Shown here: positions 1 through 6,586 of the stretch, piece after piece
Numbering within the stretch: position 1 is the stretch's first letter
Layout of the letters: each line of letters begins with the position of its first letter
Assembly (NCBI GenBank): GCA_030037575.1
Contig: JASHRB010000230.1
Coordinates: forward strand, 1 to 9,144
Direction of reading: 5' to 3'
Length of the DNA: 9,144 bases
Source of the DNA: Candidatus Sulfotelmatobacter sp.
GTDB lineage: Bacteria > Acidobacteriota > Terriglobia > Terriglobales > Acidobacteriaceae
Position numbers and translations under genes: made by a program
Notes under the pieces: model-generated
Databases searched by the model: none
The model's input: only the letters and a program-made list of their open reading frames with translations
What the model was told of the DNA's origin: nothing

Positions 1-137
1 TTGCGCCGATTACCGGGTTCGTCCGCAGGCTTTCAACCGCGGTGAGCGCTCTGCAGTCCGGATACCTCAATTCTTATAACGCGATGATTGGAATACTGCT
101 GGTTCTCATTCTGGCCCTGTCGCTGTTTTACAAGTGA
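1..137 (+). CDS. C-terminal end of a NuoL/HyfB-type proton-translocating membrane subunit (partial)
   Basis: Only the last 44 codons are inside the window, read from position 3 to a TGA at 135-137. The peptide begins APITGFVRRLSTAV, continues through LQSGYLNSYNAM and ends in a hydrophobic segment IGILLVLILALSLFYK. An amphipathic stretch with an LQ-G---Y pattern followed by one last transmembrane helix is typical of the C-terminus of antiporter-like subunits: NuoL of complex I, HyfB/HycC of membrane hydrogenases, MrpA. These proteins sit in the cytoplasmic membrane and move protons in a redox-driven complex. The tail is too short to separate NuoL from HyfB-like members. The next reading frame, a stress-protein remnant, starts 7 nt after the stop, so the two may once have been co-transcribed. 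Confidence 0.6.
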   Translation, partial: APITGFVRRLSTAVSALQSGYLNSYNAMIGILLVLILALSLFYK

Positions 138-143
138 GACCTG

Positions 144-215
144 ATGTTCGACAGGATTTTGCTCGCGCATCACGGAACGGATCGAGCACTCAGGGCATTC
201 GACGCAGGTCGCTGA
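144..215 (+). pseudogene. universal stress protein, 23-codon 5' remnant
   Basis: An ATG at 144 opens a 23-codon frame that reads MFDRILLAHHGTDRALRAFD and then stops at TGA 213-215. The start closely follows the family signature of UspA-like proteins, where beta strand 1 (F-RILLA), the D/H-GT/S nucleotide-binding turn and helix 1 (ALRAFDAA) come in this order; intact members are about 140-150 residues. The rest of the domain is absent: within about 10 nt the sequence becomes copper-ATPase coding sequence in another frame. I read this as a deletion junction near 206-220 that joined the head of a usp gene to the tail of a copA gene. It starts 7 nt after the preceding stop codon, as a downstream operon member would. 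It cannot make a functional Usp. Confidence 0.65.
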
Positions 216-835
216 GCGTCCAGCCTTCCAAAAGTTTGCTCGACGCGGCCAGCGACTTGCAGCGTCACGGACAAAGCCTGGCCTACGTTGCTGTGGACGG
301 CAAGCCGGAGGCTACCGGGATGCTCCACGCCCAGGGCCTGCGTGTACTCTGATGCTCCCGGGGGTGACAACCACGAGACGGCCGAGACCGTGGCGCGCAA
401 GCTGGGCCTGGACGAATATGCCGCCGAGGTGTTGCCGGAAAGGAAGACCGATGTGGCAAAACATCTGCAGGCTCAGGGGCAGATTGTCGCCAGGGCAGGC
501 GACGGCCTCAACGACGCTCCCGCGCTCGCACCAGCTCACGGGGGAGCGGGATGGGAACCGGATCGGACATAGCCATCGAGAGCGGAAGCGTGACACCGGT
601 CAGGGGCGATGTTCGCGGCATCGTCCGGGCTCGTCGGCTAACCCGTACGACGATGGGCACGATCCGCCAGAACTTGTTTTGGGCTTTTGCCTACAATGCG
701 GCGGGAATACCGTCGCGGCCGGAGCCCGGTATGCGTTTCCTGGTGTGCGATTGAGCTCCGTCATTACCGCTGCCGCCACCAGCTTCCGCTCATTATCGGT
801 GATCACTAACTCACTGGCGCTTGCGCGGGATGCGG
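216..835 (+). pseudogene. copA: copper-type P1B ATPase (CopA-like), 3' remnant with several frameshifts
   Basis: P-ATPase sequence is spread over all three plus frames. Frame 2 to 352 gives DLQRHGQSLAYVAVDGKPEA and then MLHAQGLRV, with the usual segment between them deleted. Frame 3 to about 545 gives [36 protein letters not shown] and the hinge motif [10 protein letters not shown]. Frame 2 from 551 gives [20 protein letters not shown] and [16 protein letters not shown]. Frame 1 from about 721 gives the C-terminal helix region [20 protein letters not shown]. Intact CopA proteins are 700-850 residues and pump Cu(I) out across the membrane. Here the metal-binding domains, most membrane helices and the DKTGT phosphorylation site are missing and there are at least three frameshifts, so the gene is dead. 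The order of pieces is preserved. The usp fragment lies directly upstream. Confidence 0.85.
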
Positions 836-863
836 TCGTAACGGCTGCGCCCCGCCAGCGCTC

Positions 864-1661
864 TCATTCGCGTTCGCGAACGGGTGGCTTCCCGCGCTGC
901 ATGCGGTTGGCCAGCTCGCGACGAATGTGAGGCACGAGCCTGGAGGGAACAGAACTGGATTGGCTCAGGATTTTCAGGTCTGTGGTCGTAATGTTGGGCA
1001 GGAACGTTAGCACGCGCGCCATGGGCGACTGCGAATTTCGCAAGAGGGCCAGCCGCACGCTATAGAGATGAGACCATTTGGCGTGATCAGCGATCGCGGT
1101 TACGATCCGCACAGGCAGAGCCACTCTGGCGAGGGCCTTAAGGACGTGCCCCTCGTTCAGCAGCGGGCTATCGAGCACAGTCGGAAGGCTCTCGGGACTA
1201 CCGTCGGTCAGCAAAGCGCCTACGATGCGAGGGGAGCCACGACGCGCCAAAGTCATTTTCTGTGCCGGAGGAAGCTGGGGCAATTTTGCCAGCACCAGTT
1301 CCTCGGCTAAATGCCGCAGTGCAGGATTTCCCGAAGGAGAAAAACTTAGGGCCACGAGATCGGAATGGTAGAGCTCCCGTACCAGACTCAAACCAAGACG
1401 TTGCGGCAGGTTGTGATGAAACGCCAGGGCACGCTTTACGCGGTAACTGGTCATCCATTCCTTATGCTTGGCGACCTCTTCCAACAGCGACGTGGAAATG
1501 TCTGCGCGTCCGAGCAGCAGGCATAGATGCAATTCTGCAAAAAGCGGGTTCTCCAGCAGGCCGCGGAGAACCTCCTCGCGATGCGCATGGATCAACGCTG
1601 GAATCTCTTCCAACGGGGCGCGGCGCGCGCCGTCTCCATCGAGTTCGGATTTGCTCTCCAC
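864..1661 (-). CDS. uncharacterised alpha-helical repeat protein with an internal 127-residue duplication
   Basis: This intact 265-residue frame starts at GTG 1661; an AGGGAG element lies 9 nt upstream, which supports this start. I do not recognise a named family. It has no signal peptide or membrane segment, is rich in Leu, Ala and Arg, and looks like an all-helical solenoid (HEAT-like or leucine-rich-variant-like). Comparing it with itself shows two copies of one unit offset by exactly 127 residues without gaps over about 70 positions: P39/P166, H45/H172, H66/H193, W69/W196, Y73/Y200, V75/V202, A78/A205, P86/P213, D101/D228, S106/S233. Shared signatures are H--W---Y-V--AL and DL--LS-S. The tail is basic. 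It is probably cytosolic and binds protein or nucleic acid, but that is inferred from the fold class only. It lies downstream of the J-domain and Sel1 genes on the same strand, separated from them by higBA remnants. Confidence 0.8.
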   Translation of the reverse strand: MESKSELDGDGARRAPLEEIPALIHAHREEVLRGLLENPLFAELHLCLLLGRADISTSLLEEVAKHKEWMTSYRVKRALAFHHNLPQRLGLSLVRELYHSDLVALSFSPSGNPALRHLAEELVLAKLPQLPPAQKMTLARRGSPRIVGALLTDGSPESLPTVLDSPLLNEGHVLKALARVALPVRIVTAIADHAKWSHLYSVRLALLRNSQSPMARVLTFLPNITTTDLKILSQSSSVPSRLVPHIRRELANRMQRGKPPVRERE

Positions 1662-1701
1662 GTCGAGATGCTCCCTCTAGGCCAGATGCTTTGCTCCTTC
1701 T

Positions 1702-1785
1702 TCAGAAGAGCGCTAGGAACTCTTCGCGAAGCATCTCTCCGGGATGAACGGCCCAACCCGCCGGAACTTCATGCTTGATACTCAT
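1702..1785 (-). pseudogene. higA: HigA-type antitoxin, 27-codon 5' remnant
   Basis: An ATG at 1785 opens MSIKHEVPAGWAVHPGEMLR, followed by EEFLALF and a TGA at 1704-1702. The block VHPGEMLREEFL is the conserved N-terminal signature of HigA/VapI antitoxins, which normally continue for about 70 more residues with a helix-turn-helix that binds the toxin-antitoxin promoter. That part is absent: after the conserved start the sequence turns into the leader of the downstream helical-repeat gene, 41 nt away. The higB remnant lies immediately upstream in the usual higB-higA order. Without the HTH the fragment can hardly repress or neutralise anything. Confidence 0.7.
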
Positions 1786-1852
1786 TGCACAAACCCCATA
1801 CAAATTTGACCTCATACCCGTACAACAAATCAGTCAACCATCCCAATTGCCT

Positions 1853-2150
1853 GTGATAATCAGTTACTTCCACGGTCGTATGCGTCTTGATCTTTCCCCA
1901 CAAAACAGATGCGGCATTGCTCAGTATTGAGCGCTGCGGCAAATGCTGTGCCGGCCTCCACGATCACCTTCCAGCTTCTCCAGATAGTTGCCCGGAGGAA
2001 CCGACAGATCCTTCAATTGCCTTGCGGCATTCGCCATCTGTAATTTCCGCTTAGTAACTTTCCGCAGAACCGATGGGGGCATGCCTTGGCTCCTGCCGGT
2101 GTCCCAAGACTCTTTCCTGTCGGCAGCATGCTTTCCGCCGAAAGTCTGGT
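1853..2150 (-). pseudogene. higB: HigB-type toxin (RelE-fold, plasmid-maintenance killer), frameshifted
   Basis: Reading downward from about 2150, the frame gives QTFGGKHAADRKES, MPPSVLRKVTKRKLQMANAA, RQLKDLSVPPGNYLEKLEGD and RGGRHSICRSAQY, then stops at TGA 1923-1921. The pattern RKL--LNAA--L-DL-VPPGN-LE-L-GDR-G-HSI is that of HigB/RelE-like ribosome-dependent mRNA interferases (about 92 residues). About 10 nt past QY, in a shifted frame, the homology resumes as RICFVGKDQDAYD and, after one extra base, as VEVTDYH (ending at 1853). The 10-nt insertion resembles an imperfect copy of the sequence just before it. No clear start codon remains at the expected N-terminus. The gene is broken; the higA remnant follows it. 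Both lie between two intact same-strand genes, so the pair may have been inserted into that operon. Confidence 0.8.
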
Positions 2151-2240
2151 GACCGAGGGTAAGCCCCGGCGAGATCAAAGTGGCGCGCCCGCTGCGGTTC
2201 GCGCATGTTTTGCCTTCTCCCAAAGAATAACGATACTCAT

Positions 2241-3122
2241 TCAACATGCACTCCCGCTTCGAAAGAGCGTGCGATCCTCGGCTTCCGGATGGTTGGCCTC
2301 GCGCTCGCATTCCTGCAGTTTCTTCAGCATGTCCACGAAGCACTGTCGTGCCGATTCCTCCCCATGTTCTGCGGCTCGGTGATACCAAAACGCGGCATGC
2401 CTGAGACTCGGTTTGACGCCCTGCCCCAGTTCGTACAGAACGGCCAGGTTGAACTCGGCGATGGCATGGTGCTGGTCGGCAGCCCGGCGATACCACAGCG
2501 CTGCGCGGGCGTAGTCCTGAGGTACACCGCGCCCCAGACGTAATATCCCGCCCAGGTTGTATTGCGCCACTGCGCAGCCTTGTTCGGCGGCTTTCTCGTA
2601 CCAGGCTGCAGCTTGGGCAAAGTCCTGCGCCAGGCCGCGCCCGAGTTCATACATCACGCCGAGATTCAGCTGAGCTGTGACATGACCTTGCTCCGCCGCC
2701 TGGCCAAACCAAAATGCCGCCTCCTGGTCGTCTCTCGGTAGACCGAGGCCTTGTTCATAACACCGGCCCAAATTGTTTTGCGCTTCGGGGTTGCCTTGCG
2801 CCGCGGCCTTCCGCCAGCAGATTGCCGCCTGGACATAGTCCTTCTTCGGCATCCCGGCTCCCTGGAAGTAGGCAAGACCAAGGTAGAACAGTGATGCGGC
2901 GTGGTTCGAATTACGGCGCAGGCTTTGCGCCAAACACCGCACGGCTTCTCCATATTTTTCCTGGTTCCATAGGCTCAGACCTCTCTCAAACAATCGATCC
3001 GCCTCGGCACTTGCGGCAAGCTCGTCCGCGCCCCGACGAACCATCGACGACCCGACGGCGGACGACAGGGCAACGGATGGTAAAGTCAACAACCCCGCGG
3101 TTTTTTCGTCTTTGTTGCTCAT
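2241..3122 (-). CDS. TPR/Sel1-repeat protein
   Basis: This intact frame has 293 residues. After a low-complexity N-terminus (1-38) comes one TPR-like hairpin (about 41-75, ADRLFERGLSLWNQEKYGEA) and then five Sel1-like repeats of 36 residues each (about 75-110, 111-146, 147-182, 183-218, 219-254), with the signatures A--NLG--Y--G-G and A--WY-KAAEQG. The C-terminus (255-293) is charged and has no repeat. I see no cleavable signal peptide, so a cytosolic scaffold is more likely than a secreted one. Sel1-repeat proteins build protein-protein contact surfaces and often serve as adaptors; no enzyme domain is present. The ATG at 3122 overlaps the stop codon of the J-domain gene (ATGA), which suggests translational coupling and a shared complex or pathway with that chaperone-like partner. 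Confidence 0.93.
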   Translation of the reverse strand: MSNKDEKTAGLLTLPSVALSSAVGSSMVRRGADELAASAEADRLFERGLSLWNQEKYGEAVRCLAQSLRRNSNHAASLFYLGLAYFQGAGMPKKDYVQAAICWRKAAAQGNPEAQNNLGRCYEQGLGLPRDDQEAAFWFGQAAEQGHVTAQLNLGVMYELGRGLAQDFAQAAAWYEKAAEQGCAVAQYNLGGILRLGRGVPQDYARAALWYRRAADQHHAIAEFNLAVLYELGQGVKPSLRHAAFWYHRAAEHGEESARQCFVDMLKKLQECEREANHPEAEDRTLFRSGSAC

Positions 3123-3958
3123 GCTTTCTGCTTGACCACCGTCCGCGCAGCAAGCTCACGCCGCTTGCTGGCAATGCGTCTTCCTAGGTCTGCCGCCATT
3201 TCTGCCAGCAGATCACGCCCCTCGGCAAAAGCCGTGTCGACATTGGACTTCAGCTTGCCGAGGCTCGAGTTCATCCCGGCCGCGATGTCGCGCTCAATCT
3301 GTGACAGCCGTGTGTTGACCTGTTTGATTTGCCGGGTGATACGGACCAGGTCGGCGGCAATGCCCCTTCCCGGAACCGACTCCGGGCTGTTTTCGTAGTC
3401 CTCGAGGATTCTTCGCAGAGCCTCCTGATCTCCTCGCTGGTACGCACTGTTCGCTTCCTTCATGAGGAGTTCGCGCTTGTGCCGGTCGGCTTCGTCGGCA
3501 GCGAGGTCAGGATGAACTCGCTTGGCCACCTCACGATACAAGCTCTTCAGCCGAAACGAGGGACGGAAGTCTTCCGCATGCTCGTCTTCCTCTACGGCCG
3601 GATGGACCCGAACGGCACGCCTCCCGGCCCGGCTGGAGGCAGTATGGGATGCACGCTGGCGCTGTTCTTGGCCTGCTAATTCGGCAATTTTTGCATCCCA
3701 CGCTGCGTATTCGGCAAAACCTGCATCGGGGTTTTTCGACAACCAGTCGGCGAGCTTGTCACTCCAGTCATCGAGTTCGGCGTAGAGGGTCCCTATCTCG
3801 CGCAGATAACGCCGCTCAAAGGCAGCAAACTCGGCACGCAGATTTGCCCAGAACAGTTCGCGGTCCGCGAGGACGATTCGAAGCTGTGCCAGTTCCCGGC
3901 TCTTCCGCGCAAATTCGGCTTCTTCCCGTGCTAGTCGAGGAACCAATTCCGCGCTCAT
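3119..3958 (-). CDS. J-domain protein with flanking coiled coils (Hsp70 co-chaperone-like)
   Basis: I choose the ATG at 3958 (279 residues): GGAAAG lies 7 nt upstream and the protein begins in a regular helix, whereas the 50 codons further upstream to 4108 are proline- and glycine-rich and unlike a domain. Domains: a long charged helix/coiled coil (1-75, rich in Glu, Arg, Leu), a small linker region (76-130), a compact J domain (about 135-190) with helix II LKSLYREVAKRVHPDL and the HPD motif at 149-151, and a second coiled coil (about 200-279). J domains stimulate the ATPase of DnaK/Hsp70; no Gly/Phe region or zinc-finger is present, so this is a specialised class III (DnaJC-like) protein that delivers a particular client. 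It overlaps the Sel1 gene downstream. A candidate promoter lies about 170 nt upstream. Confidence 0.9.
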   Translation of the reverse strand: MSAELVPRLAREEAEFARKSRELAQLRIVLADRELFWANLRAEFAAFERRYLREIGTLYAELDDWSDKLADWLSKNPDAGFAEYAAWDAKIAELAGQEQRQRASHTASSRAGRRAVRVHPAVEEDEHAEDFRPSFRLKSLYREVAKRVHPDLAADEADRHKRELLMKEANSAYQRGDQEALRRILEDYENSPESVPGRGIAADLVRITRQIKQVNTRLSQIERDIAAGMNSSLGKLKSNVDTAFAEGRDLLAEMAADLGRRIASKRRELAARTVVKQKA

Positions 3959-4126
3959 GGCGGTTCTTTCCGAGAAGTAAAGGAAGCACGGCAGCGGCCC
4001 AGGAGTGAATCGTATTGGCGACATATGAGAGCTCGTTGTAGCCGAGCGCGGGCCACAAGGGTAGGAGCCGTCAGCCTTTTTCGGCAGTTCGGCGGGCCCC
4101 ATCGCCAACTTGATTCGTCGATTAAA

Positions 4127-4156
4127 AAGATACGATTACAAAATATGGCGTGTCAA
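4127..4156 (-). promoter_or_regulatory. candidate sigma70-type promoter for the J-domain/Sel1 operon
   Basis: On the minus strand a perfect -35 box TTGACA (4156-4151) is followed after 18 nt by TATCTT (4132-4127), which matches the -10 consensus at four of six positions, within an A+T-rich stretch. A start near 4120 would give an untranslated leader of about 160 nt before the ATG at 3958. Spacing is one base longer than ideal. It is the only strong -35 match I saw upstream of this operon. Confidence 0.5.
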
Positions 4157-4228
4157 TCCGATGCTGGCCTCCCTGGCTTCGGGTAAAGATCAAGATCGTC
4201 CGCTCAAAAGCCGATGGCAATGAACCCC

Positions 4229-4315
4229 CGGGTGAGGAGTTCACCTGTAAACGCTGTTTCCCGAGAGCGGGGGTGGCTGAGGACTCTTACGAAGTCTTTA
4301 TCGGGAACGAGCCGC
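4229..4315 (+). repeat. diverged copy C of a structured intergenic repeat
   Basis: This stretch aligns, with small gaps, to repeats A and B near gntR: GGTGA-loop-TCACC (4231-4245) matches their GGTGAA/TTCACC hairpin, then come ACGCTGTTTCCC, GGTGGCTGAGGACTC and a TCGGGAACGA block in the same order. The second hairpin here relies mostly on G-T pairs, so this copy looks degenerate. It lies between the operon promoter and the end of the broken permease locus. The remaining sequence of 4157-4528 holds no gene I can support. Confidence 0.4.
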
Positions 4316-4528
4316 CCGATGGCCATGCGACGATTCCTGCGTTATTTCCCAGGCAACAAACCCCAACGTTGGAGCGTGCCTTGCGGAACCGCGGAACCCT
4401 GCGGTGTTTGCAGCCCAGGCATGCACCCGATCATGGAGGAACCAAAGGAGATCGCCATTACGCGCGAGCACATGGAACTTCTGCATCCGACCGGAGAGTC
4501 TGCGCCATGTCGAAGGAAGGGTCGCGCG

Positions 4529-4789
4529 TCAGCCATGCGACATTCGGTCGAGAACAGCGTCGGCAGTCGCCTTTGCGAGCCCAGTTCCGAGGAGCTCCCA
4601 GTTCTGCTCACGATTGCCGGCTGGAAGCTTTTGGTGAGCATCGATGGTTTCGATCACCTCATGCCGCTCCGGCGTCGCGCTGGCTGGTTGCGGATATTGA
4701 ACCAGCATGGGGTGAGCCTGTTTGTCCTCGATCACCTTCAAGGCATCGAGGAGATGACGATGGGCCGTACTCGGCCGGAGACCTCCGTG
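4529..4789 (-). other. unrecognised open frame just after the permease, possible broken gene
   Basis: The frame is open from the permease stop codon (4792-4790) down to a TGA at 4531-4529, about 86 codons. It includes HRHLLDALKVIEDKQAHPML, VQYPQPASATPERHEVIETI and ELLGTGLAKATADAVLDRMS. Third codon positions are mostly G or C and the residue mix is protein-like, unlike the other frames here. A strong GGAGGT ribosome-binding element lies 3-8 nt after the permease stop, but no ATG, GTG or TTG follows at the right distance; the first in-frame candidates are a TTG at 4741 and an ATG further in. I read it as a gene of the permease operon that lost its start, and possibly its 3' part. I cannot name a family. 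It could also be a chance frame. Confidence 0.35.
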
Positions 4790-6111
4790 TTAGGAAGCGC
4801 TCTTCTTTCTCCTCTGTGATGCGACAAACGCGAAATACGCAACAACCATATAGCAAGCCAGCGGAACTAACATAGCAATTGCCATACTCTTGGTGAACTC
4901 GGCGAGCAAGCCCATCACCGGCGTCAGCACGGCTCCCCCCACGATGGCCATAACCAGGAAAGAGCCGGCCTTCTTGGTATTCGGCCCCAGATCCTTAATC
5001 CCCAGGGCAAAGATTGTGGGGAACATCAATGACATGAAGAAGCTGGTCAAAAAGAGAGACCAGAGCCCCACCCAGCCTGGAAAGACCACGGCGATGGCGA
5101 CCAAGACGATATTCGCCAGACTGTACGCTCCCATCAAGTGATGCGGAGGCACAAATCTCATCAGGTAGGTGGCTGAGAACCTTCCCACGGCGAAAGCGAC
5201 CAGGGTCCCGGTCAAGAAATATCCGCCGGACTTCTCGGACAAATGCGTATAGTCCTGCACATATTGGATGAAATAGCTCCAGGTTCCGACTTGCCCCCCC
5301 GACGTAGAAGAACTGGGCCACAACAGCACCGAGAAAGTGAGGATAACCTAGCAAATTACGGAACCGTCCGGTTGCGTCCGCAGTGGCCGCTGACCTGCCG
5401 GAGGCGGTAGAGGGAAATTTGGTCCGCATCATCAGCGGAGCACAGATAAATACAACGCAGCCCAATACCAAGTAGGGCGCCAGAACTCTCATCGTCTCGT
5501 GTCGCAGATAAGTGTCGTATTGGCCGGCAACCTTCATCGCTTGAATCTCGGCTGGTTTCAATTCAATGCCCGAGAAAATGAAAACTGTTCCGATCAGCAC
5601 ACCGGTAATTGCGCCCAGCGGATTGAAGGCCTGCGAGAAATTCAGTCTTCTCTCGGAACTTTGGGAAGTTCCCAGTTGCGCGATGAAAGGATTTGCACCG
5701 GTTTCAAGGAAAGCGAGCCCGCTGGCGATCACAAACAGAGCAAAAAGAAAGAACCCGTACTTGCGACCATCGCCGCCGGCCAAAAGAGCAGCGTGCCTGT
5801 CGCATAGAGCAGTAGACCGGTTGTCAGACCAACTTTGTAGCCCAGTTTGTTCATTACCAGGGCTGCGGGGATGGAAAATAGGAAATAGCCGAGATAATAG
5901 GCGGACTGCACCAGCCCCGCTTCAAATCGGTTGATCTGAAACGACTTCATGAATTGACGAATCAGAACATCGTTGAGATTCGCAGGAACTCCCCACCAAA
6001 AAAAGAGGGAGGTCACTAAGATGAACGGCAGGACAAAATCACGCAGTACCAACCGATCAGATAGGACAGGTTGCCGGACCAGGGCTTCTCTGACAGATCG
6101 GAACTTGCCAT
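4790..6111 (-). pseudogene. fucP: FucP-like sugar:proton symporter (MFS), broken by frameshifts
   Basis: Three consecutive frames together give an almost complete L-fucose-permease-type protein (family length about 410-440). Part 1 (to about 5763) has GVPANLNDVLIRQF, FEAGLVQSAYYLGYF and LLFWPAAMVA. Part 2 (about 5762-5300) has FLETGANPFIAQLG, RLNFSQAFNPLGAI and AVVAQFFYVGG. Part 3 (about 5293-4790) has QVGTWSYFIQYVQDYTH, TGTLVAFAVGRF, FPTIFALGIKDLG and ending RRKKSAS. Residues matching the key Asp46 and Glu135 of E. coli FucP (NLND, LETGANP) are kept. The first break lacks one base near 5760; the second is one extra base in a run of seven C (5294-5300). The ATG at 6111 (MASSDLSEKP) is out of frame with the LSDRLVLRDF part, so a third shift may lie near the start. 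As sequenced no complete permease is made. FucP proteins import fucose or related hexoses with H+. Confidence 0.9.
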
Positions 6112-6361
6112 CTGCTGAGTGCCGGCGCGATCGACAGCCGCGGATAGGTCCGCGTAACCTTACTTGTTCCCACCAGGCCTCGTATTCCCGCAGCAGTACC
6201 GCAGAGTCTTCGCGCAAAAGGTTCGGAAGAAAGCGCTCTTTAAGGGCGATATCACCGTACTGGCTGAGCGGCAAGGCGGTCGACAGTGACACGGTGTACG
6301 GGCAGGAAAGCCCGCAATCGTAAAATAACCCAAGGGCATTCAGGCCATACGAGCGAGTTTT
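6112..6361 (-). other. coding-like frame fused upstream of the permease
   Basis: From a TGA at 6364-6362 the frame stays open and runs straight into the first FucP segment. It reads ALGLFYDCGLSCPYTVSL, then ALPLSQYGDIALKERFLPNL and REDSAVLLREYEAWWEQVR before a basic stretch; a GTG at 6292 is a possible start. FucP proteins have no such extension, so this is more likely the 3' end of an unidentified upstream gene whose stop was lost, or which was fused by a deletion. I do not recognise the family. The aromatic, charged helical pattern looks protein-like, but the confidence is low. Confidence 0.3.
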
Positions 6362-6379
6362 TCAATTGAGAGGGCCGTC

Positions 6380-6586
6380 ATGGCCGAAGAGTTCAATTCG
6401 CACGCTCACGTACCTGTGCAAATGAGAGAGGATTACAAGAGAGTTCTCCAGGGCATTCCAGTTGTTTATGAACATCACGAAGACTTGAAGCTGCGCGTCC
6501 CCAAGGCAATTGGCTTAATCCGAACGGCGGATAAGACCTGGTACGGGAATGTGATACTGGAAGCGGCGGGTAGCGAAGCCCTTTGA
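6380..6586 (+). CDS. small uncharacterised protein (68 residues)
   Basis: The ATG at 6380 follows a GAGAGGG element at a 5-nt spacing, a good ribosome-binding site, and the frame ends at TGA 6584-6586. The peptide starts MAEEFNSHAHVPVQMREDYK, has a central VVYEHHEDLKLRVPKAIGLI and ends TWYGNVILEAAGSEAL. It has no signal peptide, membrane helix or Cys. The mixture of charged helix and strand-like hydrophobic segments (IGLIRTADKTWYGNVIL) suggests a small folded alpha/beta protein, or a shortened piece of a larger one. I recognise no family. It is transcribed away from the permease locus, so the gap at 6293-6379 could hold divergent promoters, but I see no convincing boxes. Confidence 0.6.
   Translation: MAEEFNSHAHVPVQMREDYKRVLQGIPVVYEHHEDLKLRVPKAIGLIRTADKTWYGNVILEAAGSEAL

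Noticed and set aside
3959..4108. 50-codon upstream extension of the J-domain gene to an ATG at 4108.
   Set aside because: The extension is Pro/Gly-rich, has no ribosome-binding site noted, and the internal ATG at 3958 has GGAAAG at good spacing and begins the helical domain.
4529..4741. Possible IstB (IS21 helper ATPase) C-terminus, from ATADAVLDRM resembling the ADAILDR motif.
   Set aside because: Only one short motif fits; the residues before it lack the IstB ATPase features and no continuation after it matches.
4765..4780. Hairpin GGCCG-loop-CGGCC just after the permease stop as a terminator.
   Set aside because: No T run follows on the minus strand, and it lies inside the coding-like frame at 4529-4789.
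4214..4819. A 201-codon plus-strand open frame starting at ATG 4214.
   Set aside because: It crosses repeat C and the antisense of the permease end, its residues match no family I know, and the minus strand has the more protein-like codon pattern.
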